Of a stretch of DNA of 49,692 nt, positions 8,683-17,107 are shown piece by piece. The translations under genes were made by a program, and so were the position numbers. This DNA comes from Anaerolineales bacterium. GTDB lineage: Bacteria > Chloroflexota > Anaerolineae > Anaerolineales > DRMV01. The notes under the pieces were generated by a model that was given only the letters and a program-made list of their open reading frames with translations, made no database searches and was not told where the DNA came from. The DNA is taken from assembly GCA_027023425.1 (NCBI GenBank), contig JALVVL010000017.1, positions 84,794-134,485 on the forward strand. Direction: 5' to 3'. Positions within the stretch are counted from its first letter, which is position 1. Each line of letters begins with the position of its first letter.

Positions 8683-9639
8683 TCACGGCTCTCGCTCAAG
8701 CCAAGATAAAACAGTGCGCGCTAATTCAACCCGTTTTGTGGCGTCGGTCATCAAGGTATCGGTCACAAGCACATGGGGCACAATTTGCCGCACGGCGGCG
8801 GCTTGATCGGCATCGGCCTCGTCAAGCACAAAATGGGAAACCAGCCCGCGGTAATGCTCCGCTACCGCCGCAGCAGAAGGCTCATAGCCCAATTCGCGGA
8901 ACATTTTAGCCGCGGGGCCCTTCACCGCCTCGCCGCCGACAATCGGAGAAACTGCAGCGACGGGCTTGCCCGCAATCGCCTCGCGCACGCCGGGGATGGC
9001 TAAAATCGGGTCAATGCTCACAAATGGGTTGGAAGGGGCGATCAGCACGGCATCGGCGGTGCGCAGGGATTCCAGCACGCCGGGAGCAGGGCGGGCGTTT
9101 TCCGCACCTGCAAAGCGAAAGCCGCGCACCCGCGGTTGCCAACGCCTGCGCACAAAATACTCCTGAAACGCCAATTCGCCCTCATCGGTGAGCACAACCG
9201 TGGGCACAGACTCATTGGTGACCGGCAGAACGCGCGCCTTCACCCCCCACGCTTTGCAAAACGCGGCGGCAATTTCGTGGAGGGGCTGACCGGCGCGCAA
9301 ACGCCGCGTGCGCTCCAAATGCGTCGCCAAATCCAAATCGCCCAAGCGAAACCAATCGGGACCGCCCAAAACCGCGACGGCTTCCATCACCCGCCAAGAC
9401 TCGCCGCGCCGCCCCCAACCGGTTGCCGGATTTTCCAGCCCCGCCAGCGTGTAGCAAACGGTGTCCAAATCGGGGCAGATTTTGAGCCCAAAATGCTCAA
9501 AATCATCACCCACGTTCACGATCACGGTAAGGCTGGCGGGGTCGGGCAAAGCGCGCATCACGCCGTAGGTAAATTTCGCGCCGCCAACGCCGCCGGCGAG
9601 GAGGGAGAGATGCTTCTGTGACAGGTGTGGCTGTGTCAT
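8683..9639 (-). CDS. cofD: 2-phospho-L-lactate transferase
   Basis: CofD joins the CofC product to the deazaflavin Fo, giving F420-0 or its dehydro form. The protein is 318 residues, the normal family length. The N-terminal LLAGGVGGAKF block binds the phosphates, and NVGDDFEHFGLKICPDLDT and IAPSNPFVSIDPIL are family signatures. The start was set at the ATG at 9639. The longer open frame to 10200 only reads through repeats and the opposite phase of a neighbouring gene. The first residues, MTQPHLSQKHLS, are encoded by a 15-bp tandem repeat, so the start codon lies inside a repeat unit. Confidence 0.92.
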   Translation of the reverse strand: MTQPHLSQKHLSLLAGGVGGAKFTYGVMRALPDPASLTVIVNVGDDFEHFGLKICPDLDTVCYTLAGLENPATGWGRRGESWRVMEAVAVLGGPDWFRLGDLDLATHLERTRRLRAGQPLHEIAAAFCKAWGVKARVLPVTNESVPTVVLTDEGELAFQEYFVRRRWQPRVRGFRFAGAENARPAPGVLESLRTADAVLIAPSNPFVSIDPILAIPGVREAIAGKPVAAVSPIVGGEAVKGPAAKMFRELGYEPSAAAVAEHYRGLVSHFVLDEADADQAAAVRQIVPHVLVTDTLMTDATKRVELARTVLSWLEREP

Positions 9640-9684
9640 GTGTTCCGGTGTCAGGTGTTCCAGTGTCAGGTGTCTCAGTGTCAG
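9610..9684. repeat. 15-bp tandem repeat carrying a start and a stop codon
   Basis: Four clear 15-bp units fill 9625-9684. The pattern is GTGTTCCRGTGTCAG, with variants. A weaker fifth unit is at 9610-9624. Because 15 is a multiple of three, the units keep one reading phase on the minus strand, like a five-residue peptide repeat. The stop codon of the 136-residue membrane protein lies in the outermost unit (9681-9683) and the cofD ATG lies in the unit at 9625-9639. Confidence 0.85.
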
Positions 9685-10091
9685 GGGGAAGAGAAGACCG
9701 CTTCGGCTCGGCAGATGAGGTTTTGGGCGCAGAAGCCGTAGTGCAGGAGGTAGTACGCGCCCAATAGAATCGCGCCGCCGCTCAGCAAAGCCCAAAGGGC
9801 GGTGTGAAGTTGCCGCCAGCGACTTGGCGTCGCCTCCCATCCTTTGCCGCGCGCAGGCCAGCCGAGGCGATGCAGGGCATCGTTTAGCGGCGGATAAAGC
9901 GGAGCGGAAAGGAACAACGCCCGCATCACCCCCAGCACGATGAGGAGCACCGCCGCGCCAGCCAACAGCGCGCTCCCTGCAACCAGCATGTAAAGCGCAA
10001 TGAAGCGCACCACCTTGCGGCGGTCGGGCGCTTCTTTCCAGCCGTAGCGCCAGAGCAAGCGGAAGGCTTCGCGGAGGGAGGGGGTGGGCAT
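9681..10091 (-). CDS. small membrane protein of unknown function
   Basis: This 136-residue protein has two or three hydrophobic segments, at about residues 30-60 (possibly two short helices) and 95-115. Between them is an amphipathic stretch with many Arg and Trp residues. The N-terminus (SLREAFRLLWRYGWKEAPDRRKVVRF) is basic and likely cytosolic. No family was recognised. It lies between the flavo-iron-sulfur protein gene and cofD, in the same direction. Its start is followed upstream by a 7-bp repeat and its stop lies in a 15-bp repeat. Coding status is supported by position, membrane pattern and codon use. Confidence 0.6.
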   Translation of the reverse strand: MPTPSLREAFRLLWRYGWKEAPDRRKVVRFIALYMLVAGSALLAGAAVLLIVLGVMRALFLSAPLYPPLNDALHRLGWPARGKGWEATPSRWRQLHTALWALLSGGAILLGAYYLLHYGFCAQNLICRAEAVFSSP

Positions 10092-10098
10092 GGGGAAG

Positions 10099-10147
10099 GA
10101 ATGAGGAATGAGGAATGAGGAATGAGGAATTAGGAATGAGGAATGAG
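10099..10147. repeat. 7-bp tandem repeat GAATGAG
   Basis: Seven head-to-tail copies of GAATGAG, one changed to GAATTAG. The repeat covers the last residues and the stop codon of the flavo-iron-sulfur protein. The changed unit supplies the TAA on the minus strand. Confidence 0.9.
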
Positions 10148-13015
10148 GGAGGCAAGGAAGGCGGCGGTGGAGAGGGCTTGGCGGCCGACGCCGTGGGCAA
10201 TTTGGGCGCGGCAGGAGGTGCCGGGGGCGATGACCACGCGGTCGGGCTCGGCGGCGCGCAGGTAGGGAAAAACTACCAGTTCGCCGATTTGCATTGAAAG
10301 TTCGTAGTGCTCGGCTTCGTAGCCGAACGCGCCCGCCATGCCACAGGCGCCGCTCGGCACAACCTCAACCGGCACTCCAGCGGCTTCCAGCGCGGCGCGG
10401 CTCGCCTCTTGCCCCACAGGCAAGCCATCCGCTGCGGGCGGGCGCGCCTTTTGGTAGCAATGCCCGTGGAACAAAACCGGCTTCCCTTCCCACGGGCGGG
10501 CATCGCGCCAGAGCGCCGCCCAGCGCGGGTTGCGAACCAAATGCTCATCAATCAGCCACGCCCGCTTGGAAACAGAATGCGCCAACGGCTCATCGGGCAA
10601 AATTTCGGGGAATTCATCCTGCAAAGTGTAAATTTCCGAAGGCTCGGCGCCCACAATCGGTAGTTTGCCTTCGGGGTCGGCGCGGCGGACAGCATCCAGC
10701 ACGCGGCGAGCGTGGCGGCGCGCCTCATCCAAAAATCCTTTGGAGATGAACGGACGCCCGCCGCCCAGCACCGGCAGCACCGCCACCCGCTCGCCCAAGG
10801 CGTCAAGCAGGCGGAGCGCGGCGGATTCAATTTCGGGCTCAAAATAGCGCGTGAACGGGTCGGGCAGGTAAAGCACGGTCGGGTTGGGGTCGCTGTGCGG
10901 GCGCGCAACCGGCTTGCGCGGCAAGGGCAATTCCCGTTGAGGGGCAAGGCGCAAAATGCGGGCAAGCGCCAAGCGCACGGGCTTCCAGTTCCCCAAGCGG
11001 AGCAACGGCGAAAGACGCCACAGCCACGGCGAAGCCTGCCCCAAATACGCAAACAGCCAATCGCGCACGGAGCGGCGGTGGCTCTGGTAGTAGTGGTGCA
11101 AAAACTCGTACTTGAGTTTTGCCATGTCCACGCCCGAAGGACACTCGGAGCGGCAACCCTTGCAGGCAATGCACAAATCAAGCGCTCGGTAAGCGGCTTC
11201 TTCGGCATCGGGCAAATGGCCCGCAAGCATGGCACGGAGCAAATTGGCGCGCCCGCGGGTGCTTTTATCCTCGTCGCGGGTGGCTTGGAACGTGGGGCAC
11301 ATCAAGCCGGTACGCTTGCGACAAACGCCAGCACCGTTGCAAGCCTCCACAGCGCCGACCAAACCGCCATGAGCCGAAAAATCCAGCGTGGGCTTCCACG
11401 CCTGCGGGCGGTAGTCTTCACCGTAGCGCAGGTGCGAATCCATCGGCAGCGGGTCAACAATTTTGCCCGGGTTGAGCAAGCCGTTGGGGTCGGCGGCAGA
11501 TTTGAGTTCGCGGAAAAGGGCAGTAATCTCTTCGCCAAAAGCCGCCATCAGAAACTCAGAGCGGGCGATTCCGTCGCCGTGCTCGCCGCTGGGCACGCCT
11601 CCGAGCGAAATGCCGGCCTCCATCGCGGCCTCGGCGAGAGCACGCAATTTGCGGCGATCGGCGGGCAATTTGAGGTTCAAAATAGGGCGGATGTGCAGGC
11701 ATCCCGCCGAGGCATGGGCGTACATATCGGCGGTAACCGAAAATTCACGGGTGATTTCGCGTATGCGGCGCACATACTCGCTCAAATGCTCCACCGGCAC
11801 GGCAATATCTTCCATGAAAGACACCGGCTTGGCATCGGGGCGGCGCGCCGCCAACAACCCCAACCCTACTTTGCGCACCTTCCACACGTGCGCTTGGGCT
11901 TCGGGGCTCAGCGCCAAATAGCCGCCGTTTGCCACCGCGCGCGCCTGCGCCTCCACCTGTGCGGCGCTGTCGCCCGCAAATTCCACCGCGAGCACCGCTT
12001 CGGGCTTGCCTTCCACAAAATCCACCAACGAAGCGTAGGCGGGGACGGTGCGGGCGCTTTCCCAAATGACGCGCGGAATCAACTCCACTGCCGAAGGACG
12101 CGCTTCCAGCAAGCGAAGCACATCATCGCAAGCCGCCTCAATGCTGGGGTAAGGCAAAACGGCAAGCGCCGTGTGGCGCGGCTTAGGCACAAGGCGGATG
12201 GTGAGCGCGCTTATCACCGCAAGCGTGCCCTCCGAACCCGCCAAGAGCGCCTGCAGGGGAATAGCATTTTCGGGAACCGGCGGGTAGGGTTGCGCAGGGT
12301 CGTACCACTGCGGCGGCGCGGCAGGAGTCCACGGCAAAAGGTAAACGAGATTGTAGCCCGAAGCGCGCCGCCAAACGTGCGGCCAGTGGCGCTTGAGGCT
12401 TTGGGCAGTTTCGCGGGCGCGGAGCGAGCGGGCAAAATCCAACAGGCGGGCGGTGGTAGGGTTGCTCGGCGTAGCGTCGGGCGGAAGGGGGCGCAGGGTG
12501 TCGGCAGAGCCGTCGGCGAAGAAAACGTCGGCGCTGAGCAGGTGGTCTGCCGACATGCCGTAGCGGATGGAATGCGCACCAGTGCCGTTGTTGGCAACCG
12601 TGCCGCCGAAGGTGGCACGCTCGGCTGAAGCCGGGTCAGGCCCAAATTGCAGGCCGTAGCGCGCCGCGGCGAGGTTGACTTCCTGAAGCACAACGCCGGG
12701 CTCAACGGTGGCGGTGCGCTCTTCGGGATTGATTTCCAAGATGTGGTCTAAATGCCGCGACAGGTCAAGCACTAACGCCTCGCCAACTGCCTGCCCTGCG
12801 AGGCTGGAGCCCGCGCCGCGCGGCAAAATCGGTATCCCATGCTCGGCGGCGAGCGCCACGAATGCACCCAGTTCATCGCGGTTGCGCGGTATACCCACCG
12901 CGAGCGGCTGAATTTGGTAAATTGACGCGTCGGTGCTGTAAAGGTAACGCGTTACGGCATCGTCACGCACATCCAGGCCAAGTTTACGAGCGGAGGAAAG
13001 AAAGTTAGATAACAT
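10130..13015 (-). CDS. FAD/4Fe-4S oxidoreductase, D-lactate or glycolate dehydrogenase-like
   Basis: This 961-residue fusion joins a GlcD-like flavin part to a GlcF-like iron-sulfur part and probably oxidises a 2-hydroxy acid such as D-lactate or glycolate, passing electrons toward quinone. Residues about 35-200 form the FAD-binding domain (PRGAGSSLAGQAVG, FGGTVANNGTGAHS). Residues 230-500 are the FAD-oxidase C domain, with GGVPSGEHGDGIARSEF. Next come two ferredoxin-like clusters, the second as CIACKGCRSECP. The end is a CCG-type region with HGHCYQK and GACGMAGAFGYE. The C-terminal LIPHS residues and the stop codon come from a 7-bp repeat. Exact substrate is not determined. Confidence 0.88.
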   Translation of the reverse strand: MLSNFLSSARKLGLDVRDDAVTRYLYSTDASIYQIQPLAVGIPRNRDELGAFVALAAEHGIPILPRGAGSSLAGQAVGEALVLDLSRHLDHILEINPEERTATVEPGVVLQEVNLAAARYGLQFGPDPASAERATFGGTVANNGTGAHSIRYGMSADHLLSADVFFADGSADTLRPLPPDATPSNPTTARLLDFARSLRARETAQSLKRHWPHVWRRASGYNLVYLLPWTPAAPPQWYDPAQPYPPVPENAIPLQALLAGSEGTLAVISALTIRLVPKPRHTALAVLPYPSIEAACDDVLRLLEARPSAVELIPRVIWESARTVPAYASLVDFVEGKPEAVLAVEFAGDSAAQVEAQARAVANGGYLALSPEAQAHVWKVRKVGLGLLAARRPDAKPVSFMEDIAVPVEHLSEYVRRIREITREFSVTADMYAHASAGCLHIRPILNLKLPADRRKLRALAEAAMEAGISLGGVPSGEHGDGIARSEFLMAAFGEEITALFRELKSAADPNGLLNPGKIVDPLPMDSHLRYGEDYRPQAWKPTLDFSAHGGLVGAVEACNGAGVCRKRTGLMCPTFQATRDEDKSTRGRANLLRAMLAGHLPDAEEAAYRALDLCIACKGCRSECPSGVDMAKLKYEFLHHYYQSHRRSVRDWLFAYLGQASPWLWRLSPLLRLGNWKPVRLALARILRLAPQRELPLPRKPVARPHSDPNPTVLYLPDPFTRYFEPEIESAALRLLDALGERVAVLPVLGGGRPFISKGFLDEARRHARRVLDAVRRADPEGKLPIVGAEPSEIYTLQDEFPEILPDEPLAHSVSKRAWLIDEHLVRNPRWAALWRDARPWEGKPVLFHGHCYQKARPPAADGLPVGQEASRAALEAAGVPVEVVPSGACGMAGAFGYEAEHYELSMQIGELVVFPYLRAAEPDRVVIAPGTSCRAQIAHGVGRQALSTAAFLASLIPHS

Positions 13016-13029
13016 GGCAGGTAATTAGT

Positions 13030-13099
13030 GAATTGCGAATTGCGAATTGCGAATGGCGAATGGCGAGTAGCGAATTGCGAATTGCGAGTTGCGAGTTAG
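13030..13099. repeat. 7-bp tandem repeat GAATTGC
   Basis: Ten head-to-tail heptamers, mostly GAATTGC with GAATGGC, GAGTAGC, GAGTTGC and GAGTTAG variants. The last one (13093-13099) contains the rluE stop codon on the minus strand. The block fills nearly the whole gap to the next start codon at 13015. Confidence 0.92.
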
Positions 13100-13677
13100 T
13101 ATTTGCGGGGTGAGAGGTGAAGGGCTTTGCGAAGGCGGCGTTCTTCGGAAGGAGTGAGGAAACGCCATTGACCCACTGCAAGACCCGCGGCGGTGAGGGT
13201 ACCAACCGCCCAGCGGAACAGGCGCAAGGTCGGCAAGCCAACCGCGGCGGTCATGTGCCTCACTTGACGCTTTTTGCCCTCGCGGAGCGTGATTTCCAGC
13301 CATGAGGTCGCGCCGTGCGGGGTAACGGGTGGATCGCGCGGCGGCAACGGCGGCGGCGGGATGGGACGCACTTCGGCAGGTTTAGTGCGCCGCCCGCGGA
13401 GGAGCACGCCTTCGCGCAAACGGTCAAGTTGCGCCTCGGTGGGTTTCCCTTCCACCTGAACCCAGTAAATTTTGGGAAGTTTGTAGCGCGGATGGGTCAG
13501 CCTGTGCGCCAAAACGCCGTCGTCGGTCAGCACAAGCAAGCCCTCCGAGCGCAAATCCAGCCTCCCGGCAGGGTAAACGCCGGGGATAGGGATAAATTCC
13601 GCCAGCGTGGGGCGACCTTCGTCATCGGTGAACGCCGAAAGCACGCCGTAGGGCTTGTTGAAGATGAGAACCGCCAT
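13096..13677 (-). CDS. rluE: 23S rRNA pseudouridine synthase of the RsuA/RluE type
   Basis: This 193-residue protein has the RluB/E/F/RsuA catalytic domain without an N-terminal S4 domain, as in RluE, which in E. coli modifies U2457 of 23S rRNA. The catalytic aspartate is Asp41 in AGRLDLRSEGLLVLTDDG. The conserved LREGKKRQVRHMTAAVG block follows near residue 130. A proline-rich loop (IPPPPLPPRDPP) lies between them, as in RluE. A two-helix membrane protein is encoded nine bases upstream. The target uridine is inferred from the family only. Confidence 0.85.
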   Translation of the reverse strand: MAVLIFNKPYGVLSAFTDDEGRPTLAEFIPIPGVYPAGRLDLRSEGLLVLTDDGVLAHRLTHPRYKLPKIYWVQVEGKPTEAQLDRLREGVLLRGRRTKPAEVRPIPPPPLPPRDPPVTPHGATSWLEITLREGKKRQVRHMTAAVGLPTLRLFRWAVGTLTAAGLAVGQWRFLTPSEERRLRKALHLSPRKY

Positions 13678-13686
13678 CCAATGCCC

Positions 13687-13890
13687 TCACAGCGCCCAAG
13701 CGAGCATAATTCCAATTGTAATCACCAGCACTCCAAGGTGCAAAAACAGGTTGGTCTCCCCCACCCAACCGGGGATGAATTGGAGCACGTAGTTGAACAC
13801 CACCAATCCCATGCCCGCCAGCGGAAGCAATCCCTTGCGATGGGCTAAAAATTCCGAGGTCGCGTCTAAGAATCGGTTTAGGCGGTCCAT
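13687..13890 (-). CDS. small two-helix membrane protein
   Basis: This 67-residue protein has two hydrophobic helices, about residues 22-40 and 48-66, separated by a short GWVGETN loop. The N-terminal 20 residues are charged. No family was recognised with certainty. A purine-rich GAGAGAATATGG context precedes the ATG. It ends nine bases before rluE, so the two are likely cotranscribed. Confidence 0.6.
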   Translation of the reverse strand: MDRLNRFLDATSEFLAHRKGLLPLAGMGLVVFNYVLQFIPGWVGETNLFLHLGVLVITIGIMLAWAL

Positions 13891-13906
13891 ATTCTCTCCA
13901 GAAAGT

Positions 13907-14588
13907 AACCACAGATTGCGCAGATTGGCACAGATTTTTGGTAACTCATGTTACGCAATTGAGCATCAACTTATCTAATCGCCCTCACCTTGCCCCCGCT
14001 GCGCGCCCCCCCTTCTCTCCCAGTGGAATGGGAGAGGGGGCTGAGCCGCCGCGAAGCAAGGCTCTGGGGGAGTGGTGAGGGCGAAGAAGCCGAAAGTTCA
14101 ACGGTTTCATAGGGTGAAATTGTTGCCTGTCAATTACCGCTGCGTAACGGGAGTTGGTAATTACCTACTCTGGTGCGGGTGCAAGCGGTAGGTGCAGTTT
14201 CAACTGCCGCCGCATGGTGTCGTTGCGAGCCGCCGAAGGCGGCGAAGCAATCTCCCTTCTGACCGTGGGAGACTGCTTTGGTGGTTGTGCCGCCTCGCCC
14301 TCTCCGGAACAAGGGGCGCACGCCGTGCACCCCTACAAGGTGTTTTTGGTGTGGGGGCTGTAGGGGCGAACGGCTGTTCGCCCAGCGACTTCGTAAGCGG
14401 TAGGTGCAGTTTCAACTGCCGCCCCTTGTGCCCTGCGACTAAAGTCACGGGCTACAAATTGCGAAGTCCACCTGCGTGGACTTTTGCTCACACCGTACCG
14501 AAGTGTTTGCCCCCTCTTACAGAGCGGGTAGGCAGTTACGATTTTTAGATGTTGCTGTGTGTTCTGTGAGACTCCCGTGTTTCTCGGC
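13907..14588. repeat. gene-free stack of small palindromic repeats
   Basis: No gene is seen in this stretch of about 700 bp. From left to right it holds a CACAGATTG word of the ACAGA family; an element bounded by AACTCATGTTACGCA (13943-13957) and TGCGTAACGGGAGTT (14141-14155), flanked by GGT on both sides; and inside that a CCCTCACC...GGTGAGGGC hairpin (about 13982-14091). A 29-bp direct repeat beginning AAGCGGTAGGTGCAG occurs at 14183-14211 and 14395-14423. Also present are AGGGGCGCACGCCGTGCACC-type and GGGCGAAC/GTTCGCCC (14364-14383) hairpins, and a hairpin with arms AAGTCCAC and GTGGACTT (14464-14483). Confidence 0.8.
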
Positions 14589-15944
14589 TCACTCAGCAAG
14601 GCTATGCGAAGTCCGCGGCTGTTCGTCCTTCACGATAAATGGGGCGTAGCGCGCCAGCAGGCGGCCGGGGAGACGACCGGTGATGCGCACGCCGCCGCGA
14701 TGATGCTGGATGCTCTCCACCTGCCCCATTTCGTGAAAGAGCGCAATCAAGCCGCCCTCCGAGTAGGGCAACTCAACTGTAACGGGCGTGTAGGTGGCAT
14801 AGAGTTTATCCGAAACGGCTTTTAGCAGTTCGGGGATGCCGATACCACGCAAGGCGGAAATTGCCACCGCGTCGGGGAAGGCTTCCAAAGCCTTTTTAGC
14901 CTCCTCCGGCGAGGGAAGCAGGTCAATTTTGTTGAGCACGGTAAGCACGGGAATATGGTCGGCGCCGATTTCATGCAAGGTTTTGAGCACGGCCTCAGCC
15001 TGCGCTGAGGCGTGCGGGTGTGTGATGTCAATCACGTGGAGCAACAGGTCGGCTTCGGTGATTTCTTCAAGCGTGGCGCGGAAGGCAGCGACCAGCGCCG
15101 TTGGCAGTTTTTGGATAAAGCCCACTGTGTCGGTGAAAAGCGCAAGATGCCCGCCGGGGAGTTCCACGCGGCGCGTGGTCGGGTCAAGCGTGGCAAAAAG
15201 TTGGTCGGCGACGTAAACACCCGCGTCGGTAAGGCGGTTGAGCAAGGTGGATTTGCCCGCGTTGGTGTAGCCCACCAGTGCAACTACTGGCAAGCGGTTG
15301 CGCCGACGACGGGCGCGGTAGCGTTGGCGGTGAGCGCGCACTTTTTCCAATTCGGCGCGCAGTTGCGCCATGCGGCGGCGGATTTCGCGGCGGTCAACTT
15401 CCAATTGGCGCTCGCCGGGGCCACGCAAACCCACGCCGCCCATCCTGCCGGCGCGCCCGCCACCGCCGCCGGTTTGTCGCGCCAAGTGAGTCCACGCGCG
15501 GGTCAGCCGCGGCAGGCGGTATTCGTACTGGGCAAGTTCAACCTGCAAAGCGCCCTCGCGGGTGTGGGCATGCTGGGCGAAAATGTCCAAAATCAACGCC
15601 GTGCGGTCAAGCACCCGCACCTTATCGCCGAAATAATTTTCAAGTTCGCGCAGGTGGCGAGGCGAAAGTTCATCGTCAAACAGCACCACATTCGCCTCAA
15701 GTTCCTCCACCAGCGCCTTCACCTCCTCCAGTTTGCCGGGGCCGATGAAGGTTTTGGGATAAGGGCGATCAAGGCGCTGAATTGCCTCGCCCACAACCTC
15801 AAGGCCGGCAGTCTCCGCGAGGCGCGCTAATTCCCGCAGCGACTCTTCGGGCGGCAAAAGTTGAGGGCGCGACCGCAGCGATACGCCGACCAAAAAAGCC
15901 TTTTCACGAGGCGGCTTGGTGGGATGGGTCACTTTTTCAGCCAT
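14589..15944 (-). CDS. hflX: GTPase HflX
   Basis: HflX binds the 50S subunit and splits stalled or hibernating ribosomes after stress. The 451-residue protein has the N-terminal HflX domain (about residues 15-190, with PKTFIGPGKLEE and a Gly-rich GGGGGRAGRMGGVGLRGPGE loop) and then the G domain: GYTNAGKS (P-loop), DTVGF (G3) and NKID (G4). A positively charged helix with many Arg residues links the two. The start lies inside the end of the aminotransferase gene, overlapping it by 16 bases, so the genes are coupled. Confidence 0.95.
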   Translation of the reverse strand: MAEKVTHPTKPPREKAFLVGVSLRSRPQLLPPEESLRELARLAETAGLEVVGEAIQRLDRPYPKTFIGPGKLEEVKALVEELEANVVLFDDELSPRHLRELENYFGDKVRVLDRTALILDIFAQHAHTREGALQVELAQYEYRLPRLTRAWTHLARQTGGGGGRAGRMGGVGLRGPGERQLEVDRREIRRRMAQLRAELEKVRAHRQRYRARRRRNRLPVVALVGYTNAGKSTLLNRLTDAGVYVADQLFATLDPTTRRVELPGGHLALFTDTVGFIQKLPTALVAAFRATLEEITEADLLLHVIDITHPHASAQAEAVLKTLHEIGADHIPVLTVLNKIDLLPSPEEAKKALEAFPDAVAISALRGIGIPELLKAVSDKLYATYTPVTVELPYSEGGLIALFHEMGQVESIQHHRGGVRITGRLPGRLLARYAPFIVKDEQPRTSHSLAE

Positions 15945-17107
15945 GCAACCAGCCGTTCCATTGCCTCCTTCAAGGCATCGGTTTTAGTGCCAAGCGAAAC
16001 ACGCACATAGCCCTCGCCGTGAGCGCCGAAAACTGTACCCGGCGTCATGCTCACACCGGCTTCTTCCAGCGCCCGTGAGCAAAACGCCTTGCTGTCGGTT
16101 TCGCCCTCCGGCAGCGGATACCACACATAAAGCGAAGCCTGCGGCGGCGAGACTTTGATGCCGGCCGACCGCAGAGCGTTCACCACAATATCACGCCGCT
16201 CTTGGTAAATGGCGTTGCGCTGAGCAATCCAATCCCAAATGCGGTCGTCGGTCAAAGCCACAATGCCGCCCTTGAGCACTGGCTGAAAGTGAGAGGTATC
16301 AACTTGGCTTTTGTAAACGTGCACATGGCGGACAGCATCGGCGTTCCCAACCAGCATACCCAGCCGCCAACCCGCCATGTTGAAGGCTTTGGAGTGTGAG
16401 TTGAACTCAACGGCTACATCTTTCGCACCGGGCACTTCCAAAATGCTGCGGGCGCGGTAGCCATCGTAGGTAACATCGGCGTAAGGGGCGTCGTGGGCAA
16501 CAAGGATGTTGTGCTCGCGGGCAAAAGCGATTACATCCTCAAAGAAGGAAAAGGGAGCGACCGCGCTGGTGGGATTGTTGGGGTAATTGAGCCAGAGGAT
16601 GCGGGCGCGGGCGAGCACATCGGCAGGGATGGCTTCCAAATCGGGCAAAAAGCCGTTGCTTTCCAGCAAGGGCATGAAATAAGGCTCAGCGCCCGCGAGA
16701 AGCGTGCCGCTGCGGTAGGTAGGGTAGCCCGGGTCGGGGATAAGCGCCACGTCGCCGGGGTTGAGGATGGCTTGGCTAAGGTGGAACAAGCCCTCTTTGG
16801 AGCCAATGAGAGCCAAAACCTCGCTCGCGGGGTCAAGTTCCACACCAAAGCGCTTTTTGTAGAACAGCGCAACCGCTTGCTTGAATTCGGGAGTGCCGCC
16901 GTAAGTGGTGTAACTGTGCGTGTCGGGGCGGCGGGCTTCTTCCACAAGCGCCTCAATCACAAAATCGGGCGGTGGCATATCGGGTGCGCCGATGTCAACG
17001 CGGATTATGTCCTTACCCTCGGCGCGCAAAGCGGCTATGCGTTGCCCCAATTGGGCAAAAAAATAAGCGCCAAAACCGGCTAAGCGGTCAGCAGGGGGTA
17101 TATTCAC
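15929..17107 (-). CDS. class I/II PLP aminotransferase, DapL/AspC-like
   Basis: This 392-residue fold-type I aminotransferase resembles LL-diaminopimelate aminotransferases and related aspartate/alanine enzymes. Lys240 in NSHSKAFNMAGWRLG binds PLP. NYPNNPTS (residues 174-181) and the C-terminal YVRVSLG arginine block bind cofactor and substrate carboxylates. The start is taken as GTG at 17107 because AAAGGAGG lies nine bases upstream and this GTG overlaps the TGA of the kinase gene (GTGA). The open frame could extend seven codons further. If it is DapL it would make lysine and peptidoglycan precursors, but other transamination roles are possible. Confidence 0.85.
   Translation of the reverse strand: MNIPPADRLAGFGAYFFAQLGQRIAALRAEGKDIIRVDIGAPDMPPPDFVIEALVEEARRPDTHSYTTYGGTPEFKQAVALFYKKRFGVELDPASEVLALIGSKEGLFHLSQAILNPGDVALIPDPGYPTYRSGTLLAGAEPYFMPLLESNGFLPDLEAIPADVLARARILWLNYPNNPTSAVAPFSFFEDVIAFAREHNILVAHDAPYADVTYDGYRARSILEVPGAKDVAVEFNSHSKAFNMAGWRLGMLVGNADAVRHVHVYKSQVDTSHFQPVLKGGIVALTDDRIWDWIAQRNAIYQERRDIVVNALRSAGIKVSPPQASLYVWYPLPEGETDSKAFCSRALEEAGVSMTPGTVFGAHGEGYVRVSLGTKTDALKEAMERLVAWLKK

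Noticed and set aside
9640-10200. N-terminal extension of CofD by 187 residues
   Set aside because: The extension reads the 15-bp repeat and then the wrong phase of the 136-residue membrane gene. CofD proteins begin at the LLAGGVGGAKF region.
10712-12628. 638-codon open frame on the plus strand
   Set aside because: It is antisense to the FAD/4Fe-4S oxidoreductase, has no recognisable motif and no ribosome-binding site.
13030-13099. Possible CRISPR array or origin iterons
   Set aside because: Units are contiguous heptamers without spacers, no cas or replication gene is near, and similar blocks sit at other gene junctions.
14154-14599. Several frames of 66 to 118 codons
   Set aside because: They fall in the palindromic repeat stack, run across hairpins on both strands and show no protein pattern.
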